A stretch of DNA of 64,000 bases from Halobacteriovorax sp. DA5 (lineage in GTDB: Bacteria > Bdellovibrionota > Bacteriovoracia > Bacteriovoracales > Bacteriovoracaceae): the NCBI RefSeq assembly GCF_002903145.1, contig NZ_PPDJ01000003.1:1-64000 (forward strand). Direction: 5' to 3'. Positions 44,637-52,773 of this stretch are shown one piece after another. How positions within the stretch are numbered: position 1 is the first letter of the stretch; each line of letters opens with the position of its first letter. The position numbers were made by a program, and so were the translations under genes. The notes under the pieces are model-generated. The model ran no database searches, was not told where the DNA came from, and worked only from the letters and a program-made list of their open reading frames with translations.

Positions 44637-46523
44637 GTGGATCAAGGAAGATCATTTTATTTAAAGGGTAAAAAAGATATTCGTCTACCTCAAAAGAATC
44701 GTATCATCTTAGGAGCAAGTGACTCTTGTGATGTTCGTATGAGAGGTGCCGGTATCGATGATATTCATTGTCTTATTGAATTTTCAGACAAAGTATCGAT
44801 CTATAGTATGTCTTCTTCTAAGCCGGTATTAGTTAATGGACAAGAAGTTGTTACGATGGAATTAAAGGGTGGTGAATCAATTACAATTGGTAATTACTCA
44901 TTTACTTTTGATTCGTCATCAAAACTTCCTCCTCAACAACTAATTCACCCACAGGAAGTTGTTAAGAACTTACCAAAGCAACCTAAGTTTAATGATGAGC
45001 GCATACGTAAGGATGAAGAGTATCAGGTAAATTACCCTTTAAGTATTGATGATAACGTAAAGTTTTCAGAATATATCTTTGAAGAGCCAGATGAAATTTA
45101 TCCAATCTTTAAATATAGTATTGATAAGGAAGCGGCCGAAGTTATTATCTTATTTAATGGGAAGATTGTTTCTCTTGATTATATTCCACATAAAGATGGA
45201 AAGTTTTATTTAGTTGGTGCTAACGCTCGTGGAAATGATATAGAGTTTCCATATCTAGGTAAGAAAGACAAGGTCGAACTTTTAGATATTAGAAAGAATG
45301 ATGTCGCAGTTGGGAAGATTCCTGGTTTTGAACATCGTACTTTTCTAAATAATAAAAACGCGAAGAGCTCATTACGTCGTGATGATATTCACATTTTCGA
45401 AAAAGATAACTTAAAGGTTTTTATTAGGGGTACTGAAGCTCCTCCAATTGTAAAAACGGCACCTATATTTAGACGTGATAAAGAACTAAGAAAATATCTC
45501 ATCTTCTGTTTATTATTCTTCATTGTTTTTGCAGCAGGAATGATGAACTTTAAAGTCGATAAAGAAATTGAAAAAGAAAAAGTTCCAGAACGTATTGCCA
45601 AGATTCTTTACCGTCCAAAACAGCTTCGTGTAACAAAGAAGAAGAATGTCGTTAAGAATGAAGTAAAAAAAGAAGTTGAAAAGAAGGCGCCAATTAAGGA
45701 AGCGGTTTCAAACGTTGAAAAACCTCAAAAAGTAACGAAGAGTAAAGGTGATCCTAAGCAAAAGTCGACATCAACTCCAAAGAAAGGAACTCCTCGTAAA
45801 GGAAAACCAAATAATAAGGCAGTTGTAAGAGAGACTAAGAAGAAAGCTTCTAAACCAGCTCGTACAACGAATAAGCAAACAACTGTTAAAAAACTTGCTA
45901 CAAATAGAAAGAGTCGTGGAAAAGTAGATGTATATAAGTCGACATCATTTACTTCTTCAATGAACTCCCTAATGGCCAAAGGTGGTGCACTAAATTCATT
46001 TAAGGCCGGTACTGGTTCAAGTGAAAGTTTTGCAGATGATAATTCTGCACTATCAACTGGAGACTCTGCTCAAATTCAAAAAGCTGATGTAAAGGCCGAA
46101 GTTGGATCTTTAAGTAGTAAGACGAGTGGTAAACTTTCATCTTCATTTGGTACAGATGGACTTGTTCAAAAGAAACAAGTTTATATAGCAGGTGTTCCTT
46201 ACCGTGAAGTTATTTTAGGATCAATGGATCGTAATGACATTATGAGAATTCTGATGGAGAACGTTCCTCAGTTTAGATACTGTTACCAAAAAGAGCTTGA
46301 TGTTCAACAAAAAGGTATCTCAGGTGTACTTGGTATGGAGTTTGTCATCGGTGCATCAGGTAACGTAACAAAAGCAAGTGTCGCTAAAGCAGATAAAGGC
46401 GTTCCTATAAGTGTTAAGAATTGTGTTGTTAATCATTTGAAAACAATACAATTCCCACGCCCAAAAGGTGGGGCCGAAGTTGGTGTTCACGTACCACTTA
46501 ATTTAAATTCAAGCGCTTACTAA
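44637..46523 (+). CDS. FHA-TM-TonB-like protein with AgmX/PglI C-terminal domain (GltG-like)
   Basis: Modular 628-residue protein. N-terminal FHA domain in residues about 1-95 (GASDSCDVRMRG, IDDIHCLIEF, VLVNGQEV) that should read phosphothreonine in the cytoplasm. One membrane helix (about 286-302) follows, then a long Lys/Pro/Thr-rich periplasmic linker (about 320-440), and a C-terminal domain (about 535-628) with QFRYCYQKEL, GVLGMEFVIGASGNVTKASV and IQFPRPKGGAEV, the AgmX/PglI or TonB-like fold. The same order is described for GltG in Myxococcus, where it links the inner membrane proton channel to the outer envelope. GTG start after AGGAG. Confidence 0.82.
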   Translation: MDQGRSFYLKGKKDIRLPQKNRIILGASDSCDVRMRGAGIDDIHCLIEFSDKVSIYSMSSSKPVLVNGQEVVTMELKGGESITIGNYSFTFDSSSKLPPQQLIHPQEVVKNLPKQPKFNDERIRKDEEYQVNYPLSIDDNVKFSEYIFEEPDEIYPIFKYSIDKEAAEVIILFNGKIVSLDYIPHKDGKFYLVGANARGNDIEFPYLGKKDKVELLDIRKNDVAVGKIPGFEHRTFLNNKNAKSSLRRDDIHIFEKDNLKVFIRGTEAPPIVKTAPIFRRDKELRKYLIFCLLFFIVFAAGMMNFKVDKEIEKEKVPERIAKILYRPKQLRVTKKKNVVKNEVKKEVEKKAPIKEAVSNVEKPQKVTKSKGDPKQKSTSTPKKGTPRKGKPNNKAVVRETKKKASKPARTTNKQTTVKKLATNRKSRGKVDVYKSTSFTSSMNSLMAKGGALNSFKAGTGSSESFADDNSALSTGDSAQIQKADVKAEVGSLSSKTSGKLSSSFGTDGLVQKKQVYIAGVPYREVILGSMDRNDIMRILMENVPQFRYCYQKELDVQQKGISGVLGMEFVIGASGNVTKASVAKADKGVPISVKNCVVNHLKTIQFPRPKGGAEVGVHVPLNLNSSAY

Positions 46524-46543
46524 ATTCATCACAAATCACTAAC

Positions 46544-46567
46544 GCCCCTTGTTGTAAAATAAGGGGC
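46544..46567 (+). terminator. Possible terminator after the FHA-TM-TonB-like gene
   Basis: GCCCCTT (46544-46550) pairs with AAGGGGC (46561-46567) around a 10-base loop. The tail is AT-rich without a strong T-run, so read-through into the next two genes is possible. Confidence 0.4.
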
Positions 46568-46682
46568 ATAATTTCAATAATTTAATGAATCCATTGTCAT
46601 TATCACCAGTAAATGTTCAATCATTGTGTTGTGAATGCTACTATCTGATGGGAAAACATACCGAAAAAACACGAGGTTTCTA

Positions 46683-47444
46683 ATGAAGATTGTTAAACTT
46701 TTATTAATGTTATTAACACTTTCTGTATTTGCTAATGATAAAGGCCTAGAGATTGCCAAAAAAATGGATCAGGCAAACAAAGGCTATATTGGTGATACAT
46801 CAACGATGGAGCTTGTTTTAGTTGATTCAAGTGGTGTTGAAATTGTCCGCGAAATGCTTGGTGCTTCTGGCGAATTCAATGGTGTTGATAAGAGCTTAAT
46901 GGAGTTTAAAAAACCATTAGACGTTAAAGGAACGAAACTACTTACTTGGACTTGGAAAGATGAAAGAGATGATGACCAATGGTTATACCTTCCATCTTTA
47001 AAAAGAGTTAAGAAGATTAACTCTCGATCTAAAGGTAGCTCTTTCATGGGTTCTGAATTCTCATTTGAAGATATCGGTGGTCAAACAATTGAAAAATACA
47101 ATTACAAGTACCTTAAAGACGAAAAAGTTGGTGGTCAAAAGGTATGGGTTGTTGAAAGAGTGGCAAAGGCCAAAAGTTCTTATTCAAAAGTCGTACTTTA
47201 CGTCTCTCAAAAGTACCTAGCTCCTGTTAAGTCGGAATACTATAACAAAAGAAATGAACATATTAAGACTTCTTCTATGGAAGATTTTAAATCTTACACT
47301 GTTGGTAAGAGAAAGATGTGGCGTGCAAATAAAATTGTTATGTTAAATCTGAACAACAAAAAACAGTCGATATTCAAATGGAAGAATAGAGTTATTGGTA
47401 AGGCCGTTAATGAAGGCGATCTTACTAAGAGGAAGTTAAAGTAA
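46683..47444 (+). CDS. LolA-like outer-membrane lipoprotein-sorting family protein
   Basis: Periplasmic protein of 253 residues. I chose ATG 46683, which has GAGG upstream and starts the signal peptide KIVKLLLMLLTLSVFA; the longer frame has 16 extra residues without one. The sequence has EMLGASGEFNGVDKSLMEFKKP, KLLTWTWKDERDDDQWLYLPSLKRVKKI, and FMGSEFSFEDIGGQTIEKYNYKYL, typical of the LolA-like family that often accompanies RND exporters and barrels. Here the barrel follows two bases later. It could carry a hydrophobic ligand. Confidence 0.8.
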   Translation: MKIVKLLLMLLTLSVFANDKGLEIAKKMDQANKGYIGDTSTMELVLVDSSGVEIVREMLGASGEFNGVDKSLMEFKKPLDVKGTKLLTWTWKDERDDDQWLYLPSLKRVKKINSRSKGSSFMGSEFSFEDIGGQTIEKYNYKYLKDEKVGGQKVWVVERVAKAKSSYSKVVLYVSQKYLAPVKSEYYNKRNEHIKTSSMEDFKSYTVGKRKMWRANKIVMLNLNNKKQSIFKWKNRVIGKAVNEGDLTKRKLK

Positions 47445-47445
47445 A

Positions 47446-48729
47446 TTGAAAACGCTAATATACGGATTAATTACAGGTGCACTAACTCTATCAAGCTTAC
47501 ACACATTTGCTGATGGAAGAGGTGAAGTTTCGTTAAACTTTAGAGGCTATGTCGAAGATGCTACAACTCTTTTAGGAGAAGACCAGCCTAATGAATTGGC
47601 TTTCGTTAAAGTTGCCCTTGAAGACAGGGGTGATTGGAGTGGCTGGGAATATAATCTATCTCTAATTGGCCGTGCAGACGAAAAGTATCAAGATAATAGC
47701 TACGTTGATTTTAATGAGTTTAATATTGGACGTAGTTTTGGAAACTGGCAGGCTTCTGTTGGGCAGCATATGTTTATGTGGTCGCGACTTGAGGCATACC
47801 ATGTTGTTGATGTCATCAACTCTCGTATTAATGATGGAAATATTGAGCGTTTTGAAAAGTTAGGTGAAACTTCTGTTGTATTAAGTCATTATACTAGTAT
47901 TGGAACAATGAAGTTTATCTATATGCCTTATTTTAAGGAAGCATTCTATCCAGATTCTAAAATGCGAATCTTTGACGGGCTTAGTCCGCAAAAGCAAAAT
48001 ATTGTAAAAGGTAATACGATTACAAATTCCGATGAAGACAATCAATTTGATCAATTTGCTGTTTACTATGCTCATCAGTTTGGTGATTTAGATTTAACAG
48101 TATTCGCTATTGATCACATTGATCGTACAAGACCTATCTTTGCAGCAGCTTCTGTACCTGATCTTCTTGCTGGTAATATTAACGCTTACTATCTTGATGT
48201 CGTTGACTATGGTACTGCTGCTACTTACTTTTGGGGTGAGCAGACTTTTAAATTTGAGTATCTCTACTCTGATTTTAACGTCGATGATTCGGTTTCTATT
48301 CTTGATTATACTGGTGGGCAAAGAGAAATCTTTAATTATCAATTAGCATCTATTGGCCATGAGTATACATATAATTACGATAACAATTGGAGTTCTGGTT
48401 TTTATACTGAATATCAACGTGTTCTAGGTGTAGGAAAAGATAAGAGAAGCCAAGCTCAAATTTTCCAGAATGATCTTTTCATTGGTCATCGTCTTGCTCT
48501 TAACGACGCATACTCTAATGAATTTATGTTGGGTCTTTATATCGATCTTGAAAGAGCAGGGGAGACACTTTACTACCTAAGCTATGAGCGCCGTCTAAAT
48601 AATGCATGGAAGATGAAGTTGAACTTTCGTGGTGTAACTATTGGTGATGATGCAAAAGCTGACAATCGTGGACTCTATGTTCTTGATGGGGATGACGAGT
48701 TCGGAGTTACGTTAACAAGATTTTTCTAG
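47446..48729 (+). CDS. Outer-membrane beta-barrel (DUF1302-like) partner of the LolA-like protein
   Basis: 427 residues, TTG start with GAGGAAG upstream; signal peptide KTLIYGLITGALTLSSLHTFA. Mature part is a run of amphipathic strands (EVSLNFRGYVED, SGWEYNLSLIGRAD, QASVGQHMFMWSRLEAY) and ends in GVTLTRFF, the aromatic C-terminus of a barrel. The resemblance to DUF1302/porin-type barrels is general, not motif-based. LolA-like plus barrel is a common gene pair for lipid-like export. The gene converges on the ExbB/ExbD operon. Confidence 0.68.
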   Translation: MKTLIYGLITGALTLSSLHTFADGRGEVSLNFRGYVEDATTLLGEDQPNELAFVKVALEDRGDWSGWEYNLSLIGRADEKYQDNSYVDFNEFNIGRSFGNWQASVGQHMFMWSRLEAYHVVDVINSRINDGNIERFEKLGETSVVLSHYTSIGTMKFIYMPYFKEAFYPDSKMRIFDGLSPQKQNIVKGNTITNSDEDNQFDQFAVYYAHQFGDLDLTVFAIDHIDRTRPIFAAASVPDLLAGNINAYYLDVVDYGTAATYFWGEQTFKFEYLYSDFNVDDSVSILDYTGGQREIFNYQLASIGHEYTYNYDNNWSSGFYTEYQRVLGVGKDKRSQAQIFQNDLFIGHRLALNDAYSNEFMLGLYIDLERAGETLYYLSYERRLNNAWKMKLNFRGVTIGDDAKADNRGLYVLDGDDEFGVTLTRFF

Positions 48730-48736
48730 TTTGAAT

Positions 48737-48767
48737 AAAAAAAGGCTCCGAATGGAGCTTTTTTTAT
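48737..48767. terminator. Bidirectional terminator between the two halves of the cluster
   Basis: GGCTCC/GGAGCT stem with GAAT loop, flanked by an A-run on the left and a T-run on the right. It terminates both the barrel gene (+) and exbD (-). Confidence 0.85.
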
Positions 48768-48768
48768 T

Positions 48769-49278
48769 CTACTCTTGTCCTAAAACAACGAATTTATACT
48801 GTTGAAACCCTGCCTCAGCAGCAGTGTGCATAAGCTTCTTAACATAATTATACTTAAGAGATTTATCGATTACTAAATTAACAATACCAGAGAATTTCTT
48901 AGCATTTGGAGTTGATTTAGCAATATTTTCAATCTCTGTTCTCTTCGCAACTAGCTCGTTATATAGAGGAAGAATAAGTCGTCCGCCTTGTGAGTAGAGT
49001 TGCCCTTTATATGTCTCTGTATTATGAACTTCTTTGTCATCAACCCAAATGATTTTAGGAGATACCTGAACCACAACACCTTGCTCATTAATTGACTTCG
49101 ATACCGAGTTCGGAATAGTAATATCTTTTGGGATATTTAAGATCACGCCAGTAGTGTCATAACTTCTAATTAAGAAAACTAGCAGGATAACAAGAATATC
49201 AAGAAGGGAAGTGATATCAATATCAAATGGTTCCTTCTTTCTTCTGATTCCTCTATTTCTAATTGAACGATTTCTCAT
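48769..49278 (-). CDS. ExbD/TolR-family protein, second of two
   Basis: 169 residues: a basic N-terminus (RNRSIRNRGIRRKK), one membrane helix with the conserved proton-path Asp27 (DITSLLDILVILLVFL), and a periplasmic domain. It forms, with ExbB, a proton channel that transmits motive force to partner proteins. Third gene of the exbB-exbD-exbD operon, 21 bases after the first ExbD gene. AglS-like by position, but it could equally serve a TonB or TolA partner. Confidence 0.86.
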   Translation of the reverse strand: MRNRSIRNRGIRRKKEPFDIDITSLLDILVILLVFLIRSYDTTGVILNIPKDITIPNSVSKSINEQGVVVQVSPKIIWVDDKEVHNTETYKGQLYSQGGRLILPLYNELVAKRTEIENIAKSTPNAKKFSGIVNLVIDKSLKYNYVKKLMHTAAEAGFQQYKFVVLGQE

Positions 49279-49299
49279 AATAAACCTGATTCTTTATTT

Positions 49300-49827
49300 C
49301 TACGATTGTGTATCGCCAAAAATAATATTGTTAAATAGCTCAAGAACTTTTACATCCTGACCATCTCTCTTTGTCCAAACCTCTGGATCTGTTTTCTTGA
49401 TATCACGAACAGCATCCATAATCTTAATGAGCTCTTCATAAGAGATATTTGCATTTGGAATAAAGATAACTTCTTTCTCATCCACATATTGCTTCTTAAG
49501 ATCAATTAACTTTTCTCTTAACTTAAATAGGTCGTATTCACCATCAGCTGTTTTTCCTGCTGAGAATATTCTCCTCTCATTTGGTCCAGAGTGAAGGCTG
49601 ATATTACTCGCATTGATTTTAAGCGTAAGATCAAGTCTTTCTTTTTGTTGTTTTGGTGGAGTAGAGTTTGAGATAATTGGAACATCAGATCCAATTTCAT
49701 AAATTCTAACGAAGTTTGCTGACATTAAAAGAAAGAAGATAAAGATGAAGACCGAATCTAAAATTGGAATTAGATTCAGTCTCTCAACTTTCTTATTCTT
49801 ATATTTTCGACTCGGTTTTCTATACAT
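49300..49827 (-). CDS. ExbD/TolR-family protein, first of two
   Basis: 175 residues with a basic N-terminus, one membrane helix (LIPILDSVFIFIFFLLMSA) with Asp24 in the proton-path position, and a periplasmic region with ISYEELIKIMDAVRDI typical of ExbD. It is diverged from the second copy, so the two probably form a hetero-oligomer, as AglQ/AglS do in Myxococcus. Two bases after exbB. Confidence 0.86.
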   Translation of the reverse strand: MYRKPSRKYKNKKVERLNLIPILDSVFIFIFFLLMSANFVRIYEIGSDVPIISNSTPPKQQKERLDLTLKINASNISLHSGPNERRIFSAGKTADGEYDLFKLREKLIDLKKQYVDEKEVIFIPNANISYEELIKIMDAVRDIKKTDPEVWTKRDGQDVKVLELFNNIIFGDTQS

Positions 49828-49829
49828 AA

Positions 49830-50480
49830 CTACTTACTTTCTTCTGTATTTAAAATATCCATTAACTTAACTGAATACTCATCAATCTCATTGATGATCT
49901 TCTCTGACTTAGAACTTAAGAATGCATGAATGATCATAATCGTGATGGCCACAAGTAGACCTAGGAAAGTCGTGTTCATCGCTTGTGAAATACCTTTTGC
50001 AAGTAGTTCTGCTTTTTGAGTTGGATCAGCAGCAGCAACGGCAGCAAATGAAGCGATTAGACCTTGGATCGTACCTAGTAGACCAAATAGTGTTGAGATA
50101 TTTGCAATTAGTTGTAGGTAGTTAAGTCTTAGTTCTACTTTTGGAATAATTTCAAGAGCAGTTGCATCGATTGCATTTTGAATTTGCTCTGGCTTAGCAG
50201 AAGCTCTTTCGAGACCACTTCTTAAAACCTTAGGTAGAGCAGCACTTGATCCAGAACATACACGTGAAGCACCTTCAACATCATTTGCCATAATATAGCG
50301 ACGAAGTTCATTCATAAATGAAGCTCCATCAACATCAAATTTAAAGCTTAACTTAAAGAATCTTTCTAATCCAATAGCTAGACCTACTGCCCAGATAAAG
50401 AGAATGATCCACATGAAGATCCCACCGTTTTGAAAAAAAGCAGCGATCGTGTTTACCGATGATACAGCTGTGCCTTCCAT
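49830..50480 (-). CDS. MotA/TolQ/ExbB proton-channel protein (AglR-like candidate)
   Basis: 216 residues with three membrane helices (about 15-37, 120-145, 160-185) and the ExbB/TolQ signature region NISTLFGLLGTIQGLIASFAAVA and AMNTTFLGLLVAITIMIIHAF. Together with the two ExbD proteins it makes a stator-like motor. In Myxococcus, the AglR-AglQ-AglS trio powers gliding; the local FHA-TM-TonB-like and TPR genes make this role the leading guess. Shine-Dalgarno AAGGAG lies upstream of the ATG. Confidence 0.88.
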   Translation of the reverse strand: MEGTAVSSVNTIAAFFQNGGIFMWIILFIWAVGLAIGLERFFKLSFKFDVDGASFMNELRRYIMANDVEGASRVCSGSSAALPKVLRSGLERASAKPEQIQNAIDATALEIIPKVELRLNYLQLIANISTLFGLLGTIQGLIASFAAVAAADPTQKAELLAKGISQAMNTTFLGLLVAITIMIIHAFLSSKSEKIINEIDEYSVKLMDILNTEESK

Positions 50481-50591
50481 TTATAGCTCCTTAAAATTAT
50501 GTACTAACTTAAGAATATTTTAACTCATATTCGCGTCAAGCACTTGATTTTAAAGACTTGGAATAAACTGCCGATTCTTATTCGTAATTCT

Positions 50592-51173
50592 TTAGTAATT
50601 TTGAGGGAAAACTTGTCGCTCAATTCCCTCTATGAACGTATGAATAATTTTAATATGCATTTCTTGAATACGATCAGAAAGATCAGCTTCAATAACGATA
50701 GGGAAGTCCACAAGCTCCTTCATCTTTCCACCGCCTTTTCCAAGAAGACCGACTACTTTCATCCCTTTTTCATGAGCTGATTTTACGGCCTCAAGACAAT
50801 TTGGTGAATTACCTGAAGTTGAGATGGCAAGAAGGACATCTCCTTTGTGTCCATGGGCCTCAACATATTTTGAAAAGATATATTCAAAACCGTAGTCATT
50901 GGCCACACATGTGATATGAGAAGAATCTGCGATAGCAATAGCTGGCATTGCTGGGCGGTCTTTACGAAAGCGTCCTGTTAGCTCTTCTGCAAAATGCATA
51001 GCATCGCACATTGAACCACCATTTCCGCAGCTAATAACACGCCCTCCATTTTTTATGGCCACAACCATTTCATTGATCGCTTTCTCCATAGTGGTGAAGT
51101 TTTCTTCGTTCGCGATAAATTTTGTTAGAGTTTCTTGTGCGTGATTAAATGCGTGGGAAATGTAATTAGACAT
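50592..51173 (-). CDS. gmhA: Sedoheptulose-7-phosphate isomerase (GmhA)
   Basis: First step of ADP-heptose synthesis for the LPS inner core: sedoheptulose-7-phosphate to heptose-7-phosphate. SIS-domain protein of 193 residues with SCGNGGSMCDAMHFAEELTGR (about 48-68), SGNSPNCLEAVKSAHEKGM and the C-terminal MHIKIIHTFIEGIERQV. Other heptose genes are not nearby, except the weak heptosyltransferase-like gene at 20.9 kb. It may be co-transcribed with trxA through the intervening hairpin. Confidence 0.93.
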   Translation of the reverse strand: MSNYISHAFNHAQETLTKFIANEENFTTMEKAINEMVVAIKNGGRVISCGNGGSMCDAMHFAEELTGRFRKDRPAMPAIAIADSSHITCVANDYGFEYIFSKYVEAHGHKGDVLLAISTSGNSPNCLEAVKSAHEKGMKVVGLLGKGGGKMKELVDFPIVIEADLSDRIQEMHIKIIHTFIEGIERQVFPQNY

Positions 51174-51184
51174 AAATTCCTTCT

Positions 51185-51217
51185 CAAAAAAGAAAAGCCT
51201 CTATCGTAGAGGCTTTT
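51185..51217 (-). terminator. Terminator between trxA and gmhA
   Basis: AAAAGCCTCTA pairs with TAGAGGCTTTT around TCG, followed by a T-run on the minus strand. It separates trxA from gmhA, so gmhA may have its own promoter or depend on read-through. Confidence 0.82.
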
Positions 51218-51218
51218 A

Positions 51219-51542
51219 TTACATAAGTTCTTCTAAAGACTTCTTAATTTCTTCTTTTGTTTGAACACCAACTAGAGTCTTAGTTGCTTGACCGTCTTTA
51301 AAGAAGATCATTGTTGGGATCCCTCTAATTCCGTATTGTTGAGCAAGCTCTCCGTTGTCATCAACGTTTACTTTTAAGATTGTTGCAGTTTCACCAATTT
51401 CTGATGCTACTTCGTCAAGTACTGGTCCAAGTGTTTTACAAGGTCCACACCATTCTGCCCAGAAATCAACTAGAACAGGCTTAGCGCTTTTTAGTACATC
51501 AGATTCAAAATTTGTTACGTCAGTTTTACCAACAGTACTCAT
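51219..51542 (-). CDS. trxA: Thioredoxin
   Basis: Cytoplasmic disulfide reductant for ribonucleotide reductase, Msr and others. 107 residues with active site WCGPC (31-35), preceded by VLVDFWAE and followed by the cis-Pro region GIRGIPTMIFFKDGQ. No signal peptide, so it is not a periplasmic thioredoxin. Strong Shine-Dalgarno GGAGG lies upstream of the ATG. Confidence 0.97.
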   Translation of the reverse strand: MSTVGKTDVTNFESDVLKSAKPVLVDFWAEWCGPCKTLGPVLDEVASEIGETATILKVNVDDNGELAQQYGIRGIPTMIFFKDGQATKTLVGVQTKEEIKKSLEELM

Positions 51543-51738
51543 ATAATTATCCTCCAGAGCGTATGTGCTCTCTTTAGTCTCAGTATAAAGTTATATATTA
51601 AAATCCTATTTTTGGCTATTAATCAAAGTCTATTGACCGATAGACAAATTAACCATTTCTTTACTTAATATCCATTGTTTGGACTAGGTGCAAAAAATGC
51701 CTTGTTTTCTAATAAAATTCATAGGATAAGATAGTTGT

Positions 51739-52236
51739 ATGGATAGAAAGTACCTCTTAAAATCGGCCATTAAAGTCGCTCGTTATTCACGCATCCTTGC
51801 TAAGGCAATTGACCTTTTTATTGTCGTCGTCTTATCACTATTTTTGTATCCGATTGGTATCCTTTTATCGATAGTCTATTTAACATTTGCTGATTCAATT
51901 CAAAATGGACAGTCAGTAGGGAAGAAATTTATTGGCTTTAGAGTTATCTCTTTAGTTGATGGAACGCCTTGCTCTCTAAAACAAAGTTTCATTAGAAATC
52001 TACCTTTTATTATTCCACTTGTTTTTGCCATCATTCCTGTGGCCGGTTGGTTTATGGCAGTTATCGTTGGTCTACCTATTGTTGGGATTGAATTATACCT
52101 TCTTTATAAGCTTGATTCTGGACATAGGCTAGGTGATGTTATGGCAGATACAACTGTCATGGCCAATGACGACACAATGCTTGCTATCAAAAAGCGCAAA
52201 ACTAATTGGTTTGAAGATCAAGGCACGCAGGCTTAA
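51739..52236 (+). CDS. RDD-family membrane protein
   Basis: 165 residues with the RDD hallmark: SRILAKAIDLFIVVVLSLFLYP (the Arg-Asp pair region is present as K-A-I-D), three membrane segments, and NGQSVGKKFIGFRVISLVDGTP. The final segment has KLDSGHRLGDVMADTTVM, the conserved GxRLGDxxAxTxVV motif. Function of the family is not settled; some members are ion antiporters. Weak Shine-Dalgarno. Its TAA shares bases with the convergent fRMsr stop. Confidence 0.83.
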   Translation: MDRKYLLKSAIKVARYSRILAKAIDLFIVVVLSLFLYPIGILLSIVYLTFADSIQNGQSVGKKFIGFRVISLVDGTPCSLKQSFIRNLPFIIPLVFAIIPVAGWFMAVIVGLPIVGIELYLLYKLDSGHRLGDVMADTTVMANDDTMLAIKKRKTNWFEDQGTQA

Positions 52237-52700
52237 GCAAAGACAGTATTGATAATTTCTTCTAAATTACTTTTATCAACTTCGTCAAAGCTTGCAAGTG
52301 AATCACTATCAACATCAAGAACTGCAATTAACTTTTCATTTTCGAAAACTGGTACAACTATTTCGGACTGACTCTTTGGGTCACAAGTAATGTGGTTTGC
52401 TATAGAGTGAACATCTTCAACAATTTGTGTTTCCAGTGTATGGGCGGCCGTTCCGCAAACACCTTTACCAAAAGGGATTCGAAGACAGCCAAGAGTTCCT
52501 TGATATGGACCGACAACAAGTTCTTTTTCTTTAACAGGGTCAACAATATAGAACCCGCACCAGTAATAATGAGGGAATGCTTGTTTTAAAACACAAGAAA
52601 TGGTGGCCATTTTGGCAATAGTGCTGCTTTCTCCTTCACAAATAGCAAAGATATCTCTTTTTACTCTTTGATAAGTTTCGGTTTTTTGCGCATTGTCCAT
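52233..52700 (-). CDS. msrC: Free methionine-(R)-sulfoxide reductase (GAF-type fRMsr)
   Basis: Reduces free Met-R-SO using thioredoxin. GAF-domain protein of about 155 residues. I take the ATG at 52700, two codons inside the frame, because GGAG is eight bases upstream. The family block is clear: YYWCGFYIVDPV, ELVVGPYQGTLGCLRIPFGKGVCGTAA and HITCDPKSQSEIVVPVF, and all three family cysteines (GCLRI, GVCGT, ITCDP) are present, as in yeast and E. coli fRMsr. trxA close by is a plausible partner. Confidence 0.9.
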   Translation of the reverse strand: MDNAQKTETYQRVKRDIFAICEGESSTIAKMATISCVLKQAFPHYYWCGFYIVDPVKEKELVVGPYQGTLGCLRIPFGKGVCGTAAHTLETQIVEDVHSIANHITCDPKSQSEIVVPVFENEKLIAVLDVDSDSLASFDEVDKSNLEEIINTVFA

Positions 52701-52773
52701 AACCAATTCTCCACATTAATCATTAACAGATTCAACATAATTGGCTAGATTTATAGCATAAATTGGAGATTAT

